This document shows, piece after piece, positions 12,236-22,254 of a DNA stretch of 64,000 bases (positions within the stretch are counted from its first letter, which is position 1; each line of letters opens with the position of its first letter). The notes beneath the pieces are model-generated. The model had not been told where the DNA came from and did not search any database. It worked only from the letters and a program-made list of their open reading frames with translations. The translations under genes and the position numbers were made by a program. This stretch comes from Dichetophora obliterata (lineage: Eukaryota; Arthropoda; Insecta; Diptera; Sciomyzidae), in assembly GCA_963920525.1 (NCBI GenBank), contig OY986436.1:181562361-181626360 (forward strand), read 5' to 3'.

Positions 12236-13546
12236 CAGGGTGCGGCTAAAGTAACTATATGATTTGTTTTTTAAAGAACTATTGAATGGAATGAAAAAAA
12301 CAAAAAAATTTATTATAAAAAGAAAGTTTATTTTATGTTATTTTTTTAAATTAATTATGAAAAATAATATCAGTTAAATGACAACCGTTTTCTCTAACGC
12401 AAAAATGTGCTCTTTTTATGGCATTTTCCATAACTTTGTTGAGTGTTTCTTGTGGTATACGATCAATTTCTTCTTGAATGTTGTCCTTTAGTTGCTGCAA
12501 GGTTTGGGGCTTATTCAAATAAACTTTGTCTTTGAGATAGTCCCACAAGAAAAAATCCGGTGCAGTCAAATCTGGCGATCGTGGTGGCCATCTCAAATCG
12601 CCGTTTTTAGAAATTAACCGATTTGGAAATTGTTGTCTTAATAAGTCCATCGTTGCACGGGCTGTATGAGCTGTTGCACCATCTTGTTGAAACCATATAT
12701 TGGCGTTTGGTGGCAATTGCGGAAATAAAAAATTTTGTAGCATTACTCTGTAACGTTCTCCATTTATTGTTTCACATACACCTTGATCGTTTTCAAAAAA
12801 AAAAGGACCGTAAACTTTTTGGGCGGTAATGCCACACCAAACGGTAACACGAATTGCGTGTAAAGATTTCTGATGAAGATTTTTGGGATTTTGGGATCCC
12901 CAAAATCTGTTGTTTTGTTTATTTACGAAACCGTTCAAGTGAAAATGCGCTTCGTCGGTCATCATTAAATTTGACAAAAAATTTTCATTTTGATCAACGA
13001 GATTTAAAACTGCTCTAGCATATTCCAAGCGCAATACGAAGTCCTCAGGATTTAGTTTTTGGACTAGTTGGATTTTGTAAGGGAAGAGGTGCAAATCGTG
13101 TTTTAAAATTCGCCGAAGAGTGCGGTCAGAAAGCTGCAACTGGGAAGATCGTCTTCTCGTTGATGTCTCCGGATTTTCTTCGACGCTCTGTCGCACAGCA
13201 TCAATATTTTCGGCCGATCTGCCAGTTCGAGGTCTGCCCGTACGTCTTGAATCTCCGACAGTCCCATATTCAGCAAAATTATTCACCAATGAATGAATGG
13301 TTGGACCCGTTGGAGCAGTTCTTACACCATAAAATCTTCTGTATGCACGTTGAGTATTAATTATCGAACGATGATTTTCAATGAATAGAAAAACAATCCT
13401 AGTTCTTTGCGCAATTGTATAGCGTTCCATTTTTAAATATTCTCCCAAGTTTAATTTCTGAAATAGGAAAAAAGAAAAAGTTTAATACTCGCAAGCAAAG
13501 AAGTTACAATTGTTTTACATCATATAGTAACTTTAGCCGCCCCCTG
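12236..13546 (-). mobile_element. Complete DD41D (rosa-like) Tc1/mariner element, 1,311 bp
   Basis: The ends are inverted copies: left CAGGGTGCGGCTAAAGT and right, reverse complemented, CAGGGGGCGGCTAAAGT, continuing to CTATATGAT. They match at 26 of 28 positions. Both sides are flanked by TA (12234-12235 and 13547-13548), the usual Tc1/mariner target duplication. It encloses one intact transposase gene on the minus strand. It sits exactly at the first TA of a MITE, which itself lies inside an older DD41D element, so it is the last of three insertions at this spot. Confidence 0.92.
12351..13448 (-). CDS. Intact DD41D transposase (rosa/Visitor-like)
   Basis: It catalyses cut-and-paste movement of the surrounding element into TA sites, acting in the nucleus. 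The 365-residue frame has no internal stop. An N-terminal helix-turn-helix region (about residues 7-125, with TGRPRTGRSAENIDAVRQSV) is followed by the DDE-type catalytic domain: D165 in MMTDEAHFHLNGF, D256 in WFQQDGATAHTA and D298 in SPDLTAPDFFLWDYLKDKVY. Forty-one residues lie between the second and third aspartates, which defines DD41D, the group of the medfly-relative rosa element. The start could be Met1 or more likely Met7 (MERYTIAQRTRI, at 13430), because related copies begin MERYAIEQR. The stop is 115 bases from the terminus at 12236. All catalytic residues and both termini are present, so it could be active; activity is an inference. Confidence 0.92.
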   Translation of the reverse strand: MGEYLKMERYTIAQRTRIVFLFIENHRSIINTQRAYRRFYGVRTAPTGPTIHSLVNNFAEYGTVGDSRRTGRPRTGRSAENIDAVRQSVEENPETSTRRRSSQLQLSDRTLRRILKHDLHLFPYKIQLVQKLNPEDFVLRLEYARAVLNLVDQNENFLSNLMMTDEAHFHLNGFVNKQNNRFWGSQNPKNLHQKSLHAIRVTVWCGITAQKVYGPFFFENDQGVCETINGERYRVMLQNFLFPQLPPNANIWFQQDGATAHTARATMDLLRQQFPNRLISKNGDLRWPPRSPDLTAPDFFLWDYLKDKVYLNKPQTLQQLKDNIQEEIDRIPQETLNKVMENAIKRAHFCVRENGCHLTDIIFHN

Positions 13547-13851
13547 TATAATTATTTAACAAGATAGCCGTGACAGTTTCTTAGCGATTGATAGTTGTCA
13601 ATAACAGCTAAAGGAGTTGTAGTTTCTGCTGTTGATTAGCTATGTGCTTATTTTTAACTATTCTTTGATTCATTAAATTTTTTCGCGAAGTTTATGGAAT
13701 GTTTTTAGTTTGCTGCGATTGACAAGCTATGTTTAAGTCGTTGCTTATTTTTTTCACATTTCTTTGATTAATTGCATGACCAGCTAATTTTGACAATTAT
13801 CCATCGCCGCTCGTGAGAAAAAAGCCAGTCTACGCTTGTCAAATAATTATA
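13547..13851. mobile_element. ~300-bp MITE with TATAATTATTT termini
   Basis: The left end TATAATTATTTAACAAG (13547-13563) is matched in reverse complement at the right end by TATAATTATTTGACAAG (13835-13851), one mismatch in 17. The outermost TA is probably the target duplication. The interior has a direct repeat of an AGCTATGT...GCTTATTTTT...TTCTTTGATT segment (near 13632 and 13723). There is no coding capacity. It interrupts the older DD41D reading between 12233 and 13852 and was itself hit at its first TA by the intact element. Confidence 0.75.
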
Positions 13852-14385
13852 CCATGGCCAGAGGCAGTTCAAGAGCTGCCAATGCACTGTTTAGTGCGGT
13901 TTTTGGGCCGGCGGCATCATTGAACCGTACCTTCTCAAAAGTAATGAAAATTGCAACATTACAGTCAATGGAGTAAGGTACCGTGCATTGATTACCGACT
14001 TTTTTTTGCCCAAAATTAAAAAATTTTACTTATTTGATATGTGGTTTCAACAAGACTGTGCCTCATGTTACACGGCACGCGATACCAATGACCTATTGAA
14101 ATGCGGGTTTGGTGAGCACTTAGTTGCTCGTTTTGGAGCAGTCAATTGGCCGCCAAGGTCATGCGATTTAACCCTACTAGATTTTTTGTGGGACTGCGTG
14201 TAATTTTCCGTTTGCATTGACAAGCCAGCGACAATTGCAGCCCTGGAAGACAACATTACAGCTGCCATTGGTGAGATACCGGCCGAAATGCTAGAAAAAG
14301 TATGCCAAAATTGGAGCTTACTGATGGACCTCCTCCGGCTTAGCAGCGGGCAACATTTTGATGAAATAATCTTAAAAAATTAAAT
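13852..14385 (+). pseudogene. C-terminal half of decayed DD41D transposase
   Basis: Continues the transposase begun at 11718. Visible in order: CGFWAGGII after a stop, NCNITVNGVRYRALITDFFL, MWFQQDCASCYTARDTNDLL with the second catalytic D, and WPPRSCDLTLLDF with the third D, again 41 residues on. After a stop the tail reads IDKPATIAALEDNITAAIGE and ends near 14380 with HFDEIILKN. A stop replaces part of the conserved DFFLWGYLK segment, so it cannot function. The strong similarity to the frames at 24518-25226 and 43673-44773 supports the assignment. Confidence 0.78.
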
Positions 14386-14491
14386 GGCAGGCATTGATGT
14401 ATTGCTATAAATAAATATTTTATTTATTTTTGCAATTATTCGGTTTATTTTTCAATATTCAAAACCAAACACTTAAAAAATCACCCTTTAT

Positions 14492-16305
14492 ATTTTGAAA
14501 ATAAAAACCAAAATCTTTGCAGCATTAAGATGTGCCAAGAAAAATAAATTAATCTAACAAAAGAGACACGTTCAATGAAAATAGAGTTTCTTGCATCCCT
14601 TCTGCCACTCTCAAGCAATAAAATTAGTTATTTCATAGATAAATTTATATCGATGTGTAGCCACACAAAAAGTCGTTGCTTTCGTTGCCTTATTTAAGTG
14701 TCATTATTAGATCAATAACTTATATCAGTGAAAAGAAGCCATTCAAAGGCTTAATTTTATGTGAAATTGTGGCCCATTCACTTTAATATATAAATAAAGG
14801 TAAACTTTTACTACCTTTTTAGCACTGATAACATTTTAAGGTGTTCGTAAGTGTGTTTTTATAGTAAAATTGCTAGAAACCCAAAAATCTCATTTCTATT
14901 TAGTACTAATACAAAACATAAAAAACCAAGTGTATAAACAATGTTAGTGAAAACCTGGAATTTGAGCAGAAAATCTTCATTCTGAAAGTAAGTTATATTA
15001 TTATCAACAACACCCACACCGCACAAAAAAGAGCTAAGTTTCATAAGACACAAGGGTTGAAATCATCACAGCGGGAACCACAAATCTACAAGTAAAACAT
15101 CTGAAGAATTTAGCAACAGCAGAAGCTCAACAAAAAAAATTTACCTCTATCAACAACCAACCCTTTTACATTAACCATGACTACTCTACATACGTAGAGT
15201 CACCCTTCATACCGGAAATCTACAGCTGATAGATAACATCTAAAACCTGGGACTAACAAACAATATTGTTGATGCTCGTACGTGGATTGCGGAAAGTGAT
15301 GCCAAAATTTAAATTAGCAAGTTGCAAACCTTTTCCGGCAGACAAAAAACCATAAAATACACCGAGATACTTGTACATAAAACAGGTTCGATAATTAATG
15401 GGTTTTAGCAGAAGGCGTAAAGTACAAACGACGACAGCAACAACTACACTGAACGTTCTTGGCAACACTTAAGCTCTTGAAGTAGTGGGCGTAAAAATCT
15501 TCGGGGAAAATTAAGATGTTTCAATACACAATGGCAGTGAAAAGAGTGTAAAAATAAAGGGCGAAAACATACACAATAGTAAAAGTTACTTGCTATGTAG
15601 AAATGTGACAAGAATTGTTGGCGCCGCCAACAAAAAAAGGCATAACATAACAAATTGATTGATTGTGACGTTGACAGCTTTTTGGAAAATACTGTTACTC
15701 ATTCTAACAAATGGGGTAGCATGAAAACTTGAAGACTACTTTCTTTTTACGATTGATGTGGGACATAATCAATAAAGTGCAACGAGCTTAACATTAGTTG
15801 TTGTTTTGTGGTTGTTGTTGTCGAATGGAAAAAGAAACCCATTTAGATGGAAAGCAGTTAACTTACTTACCTTGACAACAACGAGCTGTCACCAGGACTG
15901 TCAATAATAATTCTCGTCAAAGCGGTACATTTTTCAAAAATGCCTTTTAAATCAGTACTCATTGCAAAAGAATACTGAGGGGAAGCAAGACATCGTCATA
16001 AACCATCAACAGCAAAGGAATATTCCTTAGAGATGATGGAGAAGTTAATGGAATATTATATAAACTTGTTTGTATAAGTTTAAGGGTGAGATGGTACGAA
16101 AGAGACTATAATTTACAATTACATCTAATATCGTGTTCAGCATTCTCAATGGATTTCAAAATTAAAATTATATTTTGTTAAAAACGTGTACAAATTATTT
16201 TTGAAACTACTACACAACCAAACGACTTTTTTCTTTAGTTTTATCATAACATTTCAGACAAATAATTTTAAAGTTTTTTGTAAATGACCTTGTTATTTAT
16301 TATGT
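14492..16305. other. AT-rich DNA, no gene seen
   Basis: Frames are short and unrelated to known families. The region has fewer obvious TE signatures than its surroundings and could be older unique (host) sequence. No splice-linked coding exons could be supported. Confidence 0.45.
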
Positions 16306-16562
16306 TGATTTTATATGATTTAAATACAAATTCTATGTGTTTGATAGTTTAAATTATATTTAATTTTAAATACAAATTTTAGTTGTTTGATAGTTTGAAA
16401 ACGTTTATTGAGCTTAAGGTCAAAGTTAGAACCATTAATTGTACTAATGAATCTTTCCAAAGAAACAACAACAACAACAAAGTTTTTCAATATGAAAAGG
16501 AAAAAATCACTAGCTGATTTTATTGCAATTTCGGCCGTGCTAAAGGCTTCATCAGAAATCTT
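16306..16562 (-). mobile_element. tRNA-derived SINE, family 2, head-truncated copy
   Basis: This segment is nearly the same as 35246-35510. Shared landmarks include TCCAAAGAAACAACAACAAC, a TTTTCAATATGAAAAG stretch, CACTAGCTGATTTTAT and GGCTTCATCAGAAATCTTTG. In the second copy that last landmark is followed by a tRNA-like head, which is missing here, so this copy lost its 5' (promoter) end at about 16562. The 3' side (low coordinates) has two copies of a ~60-bp unit containing AAATACAAATT and TGTTTGATAGTTT, as in the other copy. Confidence 0.8.
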
Positions 16563-17139
16563 TGTAATATTTTAAATATACTTTACGTGGAATTTCAAAA
16601 TAACGAAATAGTAGGATAATAGACAACTATTTAAAAAATAGTTTTATGAATATATCTCGCTGTATATCATTATGTTTTATTCATTCCATAAATTAAACCT
16701 AATGCTGCAAGGAAAATGGTCTGCTGTAAAAATGTAAAAGCGTGTTTCTTTTCCAGCGCATCCACAAAATTTGGCTTCCAAGAAAGAATTTGCTAAAGAA
16801 ATTGTTGAACGCGAATTTCTTAACGATAGCAAAAAATAAAATAGATCTATATCCGAAAATAGAGAAATTGTTATGGTTTTGAATCTGCTTTGAAAAAAAA
16901 AAACATTTTGAAAACATTAACAAGAGAGATTTGAACACTTTCATTCTCTGAGAAAATATTTTCGTATTTTGTCGAATTTCAATACTTGTTTAATGTCACA
17001 ATTTTCAGCCAATTTATTTTTTTTTACTGCTTCTTGTTCGGAAAAGTATAGGAAACAATTTGTTTAAGCGTAATTTCGATAAAAAATTCACAATAGAAGA
17101 GAATATATAACCTCACTTAGAAAAATTTTCGTGCGAGTT
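16563..17139. other. AT-rich DNA, no gene seen
   Basis: Short overlapping frames only; no repeat or RNA structure that I can support. Confidence 0.45.
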
Positions 17140-17430
17140 TTGTAGCTCATAGCGTAAAGCGATTGATTTATAACCACAAAGTAGTAGTAAGTTCGAGTCT
17201 CAACAATTTGGAAAGATTTTTTTTTTTATTAAACAAATTAAAATTTTGAAAATTTCACCACTGAGTGTGAAACAAAAAACTTGTAAAAAAGTAGTTTAAA
17301 TAAAATTTTTTTATTTGTTTTATAAGAAATCGGTTTGATTTATTGCTATAGAATATGTTTCTTTGTGAGTTCTGTAGCTCAGAGCACAGGGATCTTGTAA
17401 TCGTGAGGTTGTGAGTTCGAGCCTCAACAA
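17140..17430 (+). repeat. Two tandem tRNA-like segments
   Basis: Two related tRNA-like stretches lie about 220 bases apart, at 17140-17205 and 17364-17430. Each has an A-box-like TTTGTAGCTCA or TCTGTAGCTCA, a middle arm, and a B-box-like GTTCGAGTCTC or GTTCGAGCCTC, followed by AACAAT and a T-run. The acceptor stems do not pair convincingly, so I read them as SINE heads or tRNA pseudogenes, not functional tRNAs. The T-runs resemble Pol III terminators. Confidence 0.6.
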
Positions 17431-17559
17431 TGTTAATGGATTTTTTTGTTTTTTTTTGTGTTTCATTTTTAATATTTATAGAACTATTTCGGTTTCTTCA
17501 ACAAATTTTTTTGTCACCTTTAGTGATGAATTTTTGAAAATTTTAATTTTTTAAGTTTT

Positions 17560-17930
17560 TGTTAAAGACTAAAAATCATTTAAGTAAAAAATTTTTTTTT
17601 TCTATAACACGTTTTTAAAACGAAGTAAAAAGTATAAAATAATTTCTCCTAGAGTGGGGCTTTTAGTTCTCCTAAAAACGTGGGGAGTATGCTATAGAGA
17701 ATATTAACCCTGCATCACTAGCCTGAGCAAACTTGAATCTAACATCCATGCAAGGACTTCTATCCTGCCAACAATTGTTAATAACACTCCTAACTATTTT
17801 CAATAGCATGCGCCCCACGTTTTTAGGTGAACTAAAGGCCCCACTCTACGATAAATTATTTTATACTTTTTATTTCGTTTTAAAAACTTATTATTTTAAA
17901 ATATTTGTTTACTTAAATTATTTTCTATAT
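17560..17930. repeat. Long imperfect hairpin
   Basis: The left arm (about 17605-17700) includes AAAGTATAAAATAATTT, GAGTGGGGCTTTTAGTT and CTAAAAACGTGGGG. The right arm (about 17805-17905), reverse complemented, gives AAAGTATAAAATAATTT, GAGTGGGGCCTTTAGTT and CTAAAAACGTGGGG in the same order. The pairing covers at least 80 bases with few mismatches and the loop is about 95 bases. This is probably a palindromic MITE or small foldback element. Confidence 0.8.
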
Positions 17931-18237
17931 TCGTTTTAGTAGAACTAATTATGTTCTTAATACTCCAATTAATAGGGCATTAATTGAATTCAATCGTCTG
18001 CCAAATTCTTTTGCTATAGATTTCTCTCTTTCAAAAGATATATTAAGACATTTATTAAACCCTGTTTTTTATAAGTTAACATATGTGTATATAATATATT
18101 ATAACTTAATGACTAACATGAATCAGTTATTTGAAAATTTTTTGACTAACTATTAAACGAAATGAATGAATGATAAGCGCTTTCGGTTATTTTGCGAGTT
18201 TTTGAGTGATACAGTGTCCTCTAGTGTTTGATATAGC

Positions 18238-18312
18238 GGCTTCGATAGTCTAGTGGTAGCGCGATTGACAGTCGCTCAGGGGTCTTGGGTTCGCATCCTG
18301 GCCGGGCCATGC
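18238..18312 (+). repeat. tRNA-like sequence (SINE head or tRNA pseudogene)
   Basis: The sequence contains GATAGTCTAGTGGTAGC (A box) and, 33 bases further on, GGGTTCGCATCC (B box), with GGCTTCG near the start that can pair with CCGGGCC near the end except at one position. It is the best tRNA-like fold in the window, loosely Asp-like in the D arm. The anticodon arm is irregular and no CCA-type end or clean terminator follows, so a functional tRNA is unlikely. Confidence 0.55.
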
Positions 18313-18811
18313 TTCTACGCTGTAACTTTTCTTTCAGTTTTTCTAATCAAGAGATTTTTAAAACACATCAATTTACGATGAAGAGTTTAGTTGGTGGTGG
18401 TAGGAAAATTTGTGCAGAGGAACGTTTAGTAACTTCTTCTGCCACATTAAGAACATCCTGCGCAAAAGTTTCACTTGATTACTTCCTTCATCCCTTCTGT
18501 GGAATCACAACGGACTAATAATTTGGTCTAAGTGGGCTCATCTAAGGACTTGCTCATCTAAGACAAAACCAAAACACTCGAAATTTCCGAAAACACCTAT
18601 GTTCAAATTTTCATGTACATGATGAGCGCAAAATTGTGATTTTTAATACAGCACTTTAGGTAGGTATTCGAATTAGAAAACAGATAAAACGAATACAATT
18701 ACCATACACGGAGATAATTATTTTGCTTGAATCTTTAGCTTGTGTGATAATTTTGCTTGTGTGATTTTAGAAAAAGATTGCTAAATTGAATCCACTCCTC
18801 ATGTATTTAGG

Positions 18812-19020
18812 AAAAAGCAAAATTTTGATTAAATTCAAGTAAAATTTTGTTAAGTTATTATAAATTACAAAAGCAAATTTCTACTTAATTCAAGCAAATA
18901 TTTGCTAAGTTATTATAAGCTCAAATGGCAAATTATTACCAAATTCATGCAAATATTTGCATATAATATTTATAAACTGAAATAGCAAATTTTTACTTAA
19001 TTCAAGCAAATTTCTTCTAA
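18812..19020 (+). repeat. 56-bp tandem repeat, four units
   Basis: Four units of about 55-57 bases start near 18812, 18869, 18923 and 18979. The consensus contains AGCAAATTTTTACTTAATTC, AAGCAAATATTTGCTAAGTT and ATTATAA. The core AAGCAAATATTTGCT is itself palindromic. Units have diverged moderately from each other. Confidence 0.8.
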
Positions 19021-19084
19021 ACACATGAGGACACGTTTATTCTTAATTACTAAAATTAGGCAACGATTGGTTAATAACTGCGAG

Positions 19085-19399
19085 GGTCGAATGGATAAGC
19101 CTTCGCACAGGAGACTGTGGGTAAAAACCAAAAGTGGCATCATATTTGCCAAAATATTGCTAGTTAAAGTCTATATTTACTTTTGCTTTAAGACATATGT
19201 AGATTTTCTTACAAAAATTGAAGAATTTTGCGATCGTGATTTTTACTGGTTTTCTCAAAAAACAACTTTGTCCTTGCGGGAGGGGAAAAAATCCTTATTT
19301 TTTCTAAAAAATTTTTTGGAACATCTTGACCACCCTATGTAACTTTTGAGACCTCTTAGAATGTGAAATTCGAAAAAATTTTTAATTCAATACGCCCTA
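19085..19399. mobile_element. One arm of the TAGGGCGTA foldback family
   Basis: This matches, in direct orientation, the right arm of the element at 46139-47565 and, in reverse complement, its left arm. Landmarks are GTGGGTAAAAA, TTTGCCAAAA, CTTTTGAGACCTCTTAGAAT and the terminus TACGCCCTA at 19391-19399. The partner arm is missing, so this is a solo or truncated copy. Confidence 0.75.
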
Positions 19400-20218
19400 T
19401 TGTACATTTATAGTGTTGCCATCATATATCTTTTAAAGAGGACATGTTCTCTTTTTTCGAGATCTTTTTTATCTTTTTTAAAATTAAAAGTCCTCTTTTT
19501 TTGATGGATACAAAAGAAATCTATCAATAAAAAATTTACTAAAAATGCACACAAAGAAATTTGCATGAGAAGTATCAACACTGATTTGCAAGTTAATAGC
19601 AATGTTAATATGGCAATGCTGAATGCCATCCCTGAAAAAAAGTAACTTAATCCTAGCTGTGACCACTATATTTTTGCACACGTTATGTGTCAACTATGAC
19701 GATTTCGTCTTAGCTATTTTTTCACCCCTTTAGAGACATCGGTTAACCATAAACTTATTTTGAAGGTTTACTTTTTGGTTTAAATGAAAGAAAAAAGAAG
19801 GTTCCCAGCAGCGGATTTGCCAGTGGCTACCATAGAACTAATACAGAATAAACTACCAGGTATGGAAGCATTAATTTTTTCAAAAAGTAATGCGTCTGCA
19901 TATAGCAGAAGTAATTAACTCATACCTCATTACCTGTAATGTAGCATACAAGAAAAAGTAATGCAGTGATTTTTATAACTTAATACAAGTAGTATGTTAC
20001 TCCATAACTTCTAGGTAATGCTGAAGGGAGGCGATCACTTACCTCCTGTCTCATTCAATGTTAAATGTAAGGCCTTTTATGCATAGTAAGGTAATATAGT
20101 CGGAAGTAGTGGTCATTACAAGGTAATTGATGCTTCATATATTCGGAATATATTCCATCCGCTACTGGGTTTTGTCCAAAAACATTTGTACAGCATTGCG
20201 CAATTAATTTTGGATCAG
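19400..20218. other. AT-rich DNA, no gene seen
   Basis: The stretch near 19850-20110 has scattered GGTAAT/ATTACC and AGTAATGC motifs in both orientations, possibly a worn palindromic repeat. No gene could be supported. Confidence 0.4.
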
Positions 20219-20481
20219 CAAGCGCGTCGGAAGCGAATTTCATCTGGGGGGGGGGGGCAGTACAAATGGGGGGCAGTACAAATGGTGGTGCAAAAAAAGT
20301 TCACCAAAATTTCTTCACATGAAACATGAAGAAGAGAGAAAGAAGAGGAAAATATATAATACAAAAATATTATCGTTGTAAAAAAACTGATATTTTGAAT
20401 AACTTTTCCTTTTAAATTGTTTATCTAGCTGAAAAAGTGGGGGGCAACTGCCCACCTTGTCCCCCGCTTCCGACGCCAATG
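20219..20481. mobile_element. 263-bp hAT-type MITE with an 8-bp target duplication
   Basis: TGGATCAG is present immediately on both sides (20211-20218 and 20482-20489), the 8-bp duplication expected of hAT elements. The termini are inverted: the left has CGCGTCGGAAGCG and the right, reverse complemented, GGCGTCGGAAGCGGGGG. Inside is a run of 12 G and a repeated GGGGGGCAGTACAAAT. There is no coding capacity, so it depends on a transposase from elsewhere. Confidence 0.85.
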
Positions 20482-20489
20482 TGGATCAG

Positions 20490-21458
20490 TCAAAAAGGAG
20501 AATTTTTTACATTTTAATAAAAAATTTATATCTCTGGCCCTAACTTATATTAAGAAAAAACGTTCCAGGGAATTTTACTTGATATATAGATCTTTCAAAA
20601 AAACCTCTCCAAACCTGCACAAAATATCTTATGATTATTTAAAAGCATGGTCCAAAGAATTTAAAATTTTTCAGTTTTTGAATGGATAAATTTAAATAAA
20701 ATACTTACCTGAATCGAATTTATTAATTTAGGGAAAACAAATTGCATAACTGACGCTTAGTAATATATTTATGTAATTTGAAAACCAAAAATTGGCTTCG
20801 AGCTTTTTTAACAAAAAGTATATTTTCAAAAACGTATCGTGTTTGGAGTATTTCGACGCATGTTAAAAACAGAAAGCTTATTAAAACAAGCTCAAGAAAG
20901 CTTTGAGTATGATTCTGAGGAAGCTTGATAAGTTTATCACAATCTGATCTCATTTACAATTAAGTTGAAAAGATTTTATTAAAAAAACTCTAATATGATT
21001 ATTTATTTGGTCTCATTTACTTGAACCTCAAGTTTGTTTAACTTTTTGAAATAATAAGTGTAAAATGCTTTTTATTTACATTTATATTAATATATTTATT
21101 TTATAACAAATCTTTTTTAAACTAAAATATGAGTAGCTCTTTTCAAGGACCAGTTTTCAAGTGCAAAATAGATAGAACCATAAGGGTTTTAAGGATAGCT
21201 GATCACGAATCTGAAGACAACATTTTTGAATTGGCGACTTTAGTATGGCGACCATGAGCAAGCTGACTTTTATAGTAAAGGTTAATGAAGATAAAATTTT
21301 GTACCCAGGGGATTTTTTGGGTCTCTAATCACGAATCTTAGGTCAGAGTTATCAAATTCAAAAATAATGGTACCATAATTAAGATAATTTATATAATTTC
21401 AAAGCAAAATAAATTGAGTAAATTTTGGGTTTAAGGCTCCTCAATCTAAGAGAATATA
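20490..21458. other. AT-rich DNA, no gene seen
   Basis: Two loosely related segments containing GATCACGAATCTGA and AATCACGAATCTTAGG (near 21200 and 21330) suggest an old repeat resembling the internal modules at 1.6-2.9 kb. No gene is evident. Confidence 0.4.
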
Positions 21459-21573
21459 TAAAGGGTGGTTAAATTTTAATGGCCGATATTGAATGTGAAC
21501 CACACCAAAACGTCAAGTTTGTTTCTGCATTTCATTTGACATTTCTCAATTTCAGACTAGTTCAATTTGAACC

Positions 21574-21948
21574 ATGGAAAGATACGCAATCGAGCAACGC
21601 GTAAAAGTTATTCAGGCTTATTATGAAAATGGACGTTCAAATCAAAATGCATATTGTGCACTTCGTGATTTTTTCGGTCGATTTAGTCGTCCAAATGTGC
21701 GTACAATCGGAAAAATCGTGCAAAAATTTGAGCAAACCGGGTCTGTAGGAGATGTGAAAACACCAGTGCATGCTCGTACAGCTCGTAATGCAGAAAATAT
21801 TGCTGCTGTTCGCGATAGTGTGGCTGAAGAGGCGTCCACCTCAACTCGTCGTCGTGCCCAACAATTGCACCTCTCACGCTCGTCGTTGATGAGCATTATG
21901 CATAAAAACTTGCATTTACACGCGTACAAGGTGCTATTGACTCAAGAA
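21574..21948 (+). pseudogene. N-terminal half of DD41D transposase (interrupted)
   Basis: It starts MERYAIEQRVKVIQAYYENG, supporting the use of the MERY methionine in this family. A helix-turn-helix region follows with RTARNAENIAAVRDSVAEEA and STRRRAQQLHLSRSSL, and ends at LHLHAYKVLLTQE where the hAT inserted. The frame is open throughout this half. The second half resumes at 24518 with LKPLDHFKRRQWSEW. The hAT insertion destroys the gene; stops in the second half show it was already damaged or decayed afterwards. Confidence 0.85.
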
Positions 21949-21966
21949 TAGGGTTTCTGAATTCCC

Positions 21967-22036
21967 GGGATATTTCGTTTCCCGGGAACGCGGCAAATTT
22001 TTATTCTTTTCCCGGGAATTCCCGGGATCCCGGGAA
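21967..22036. promoter_or_regulatory. Subterminal CCCGGG repeats of the hAT (left)
   Basis: Five CCCGGGA/TCCCGGG palindromes occur within about 70 bases, for example TTCCCGGGATATTTCG and TTCCCGGGAATTCCCGGG. The same motif clusters at the other end (24410-24500). hAT transposases bind short subterminal repeats through their BED finger, so these are the likely binding sites. Confidence 0.7.
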
Positions 22037-22254
22037 AAATTTTGTGTGTGCTGTTTCGCCTTAAAAAAGTTTTTAGACTTAAAAAAATAACTTAATAATA
22101 AACAAAAGATATACAGAAAATGAATTATATATATGACATTTTTATTTAAGATTGAGAATACAATTCATTTTGTTTATATATGTATGAGATCAGTAAAAAA
22201 AGAAAATAAGTATATGAGATCAGGAAATGTATTCCATAAAGAATGACTTTATTT

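Larger units (their letters stand above)
11638..14489 (+). mobile_element. Old DD41D Tc1/mariner element, split by two insertions
   Basis: It is bounded by TA on both sides (11636-11637 and 14490-14491). The left end reads TATAAAGGCTATTAAG and the right end, reverse complemented, TATAAAGGGTGATTTTTTAAG. Removing the DD41D copy at 12236-13546 and the MITE at 13547-13851 leaves roughly 1.24 kb, a normal size for this family. The related element at 21459-25299 has nearly the same terminus (TATAAAGGGTGG). The transposase is in plus orientation and decayed. Its host role in this window is as the target of a MITE and then of a younger relative. Confidence 0.8.

Noticed and set aside
18238..18312. 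Functional tRNA gene
   Set aside because: A and B boxes fit, but the acceptor stem has a mismatch, the anticodon arm is irregular and no clear terminator follows.
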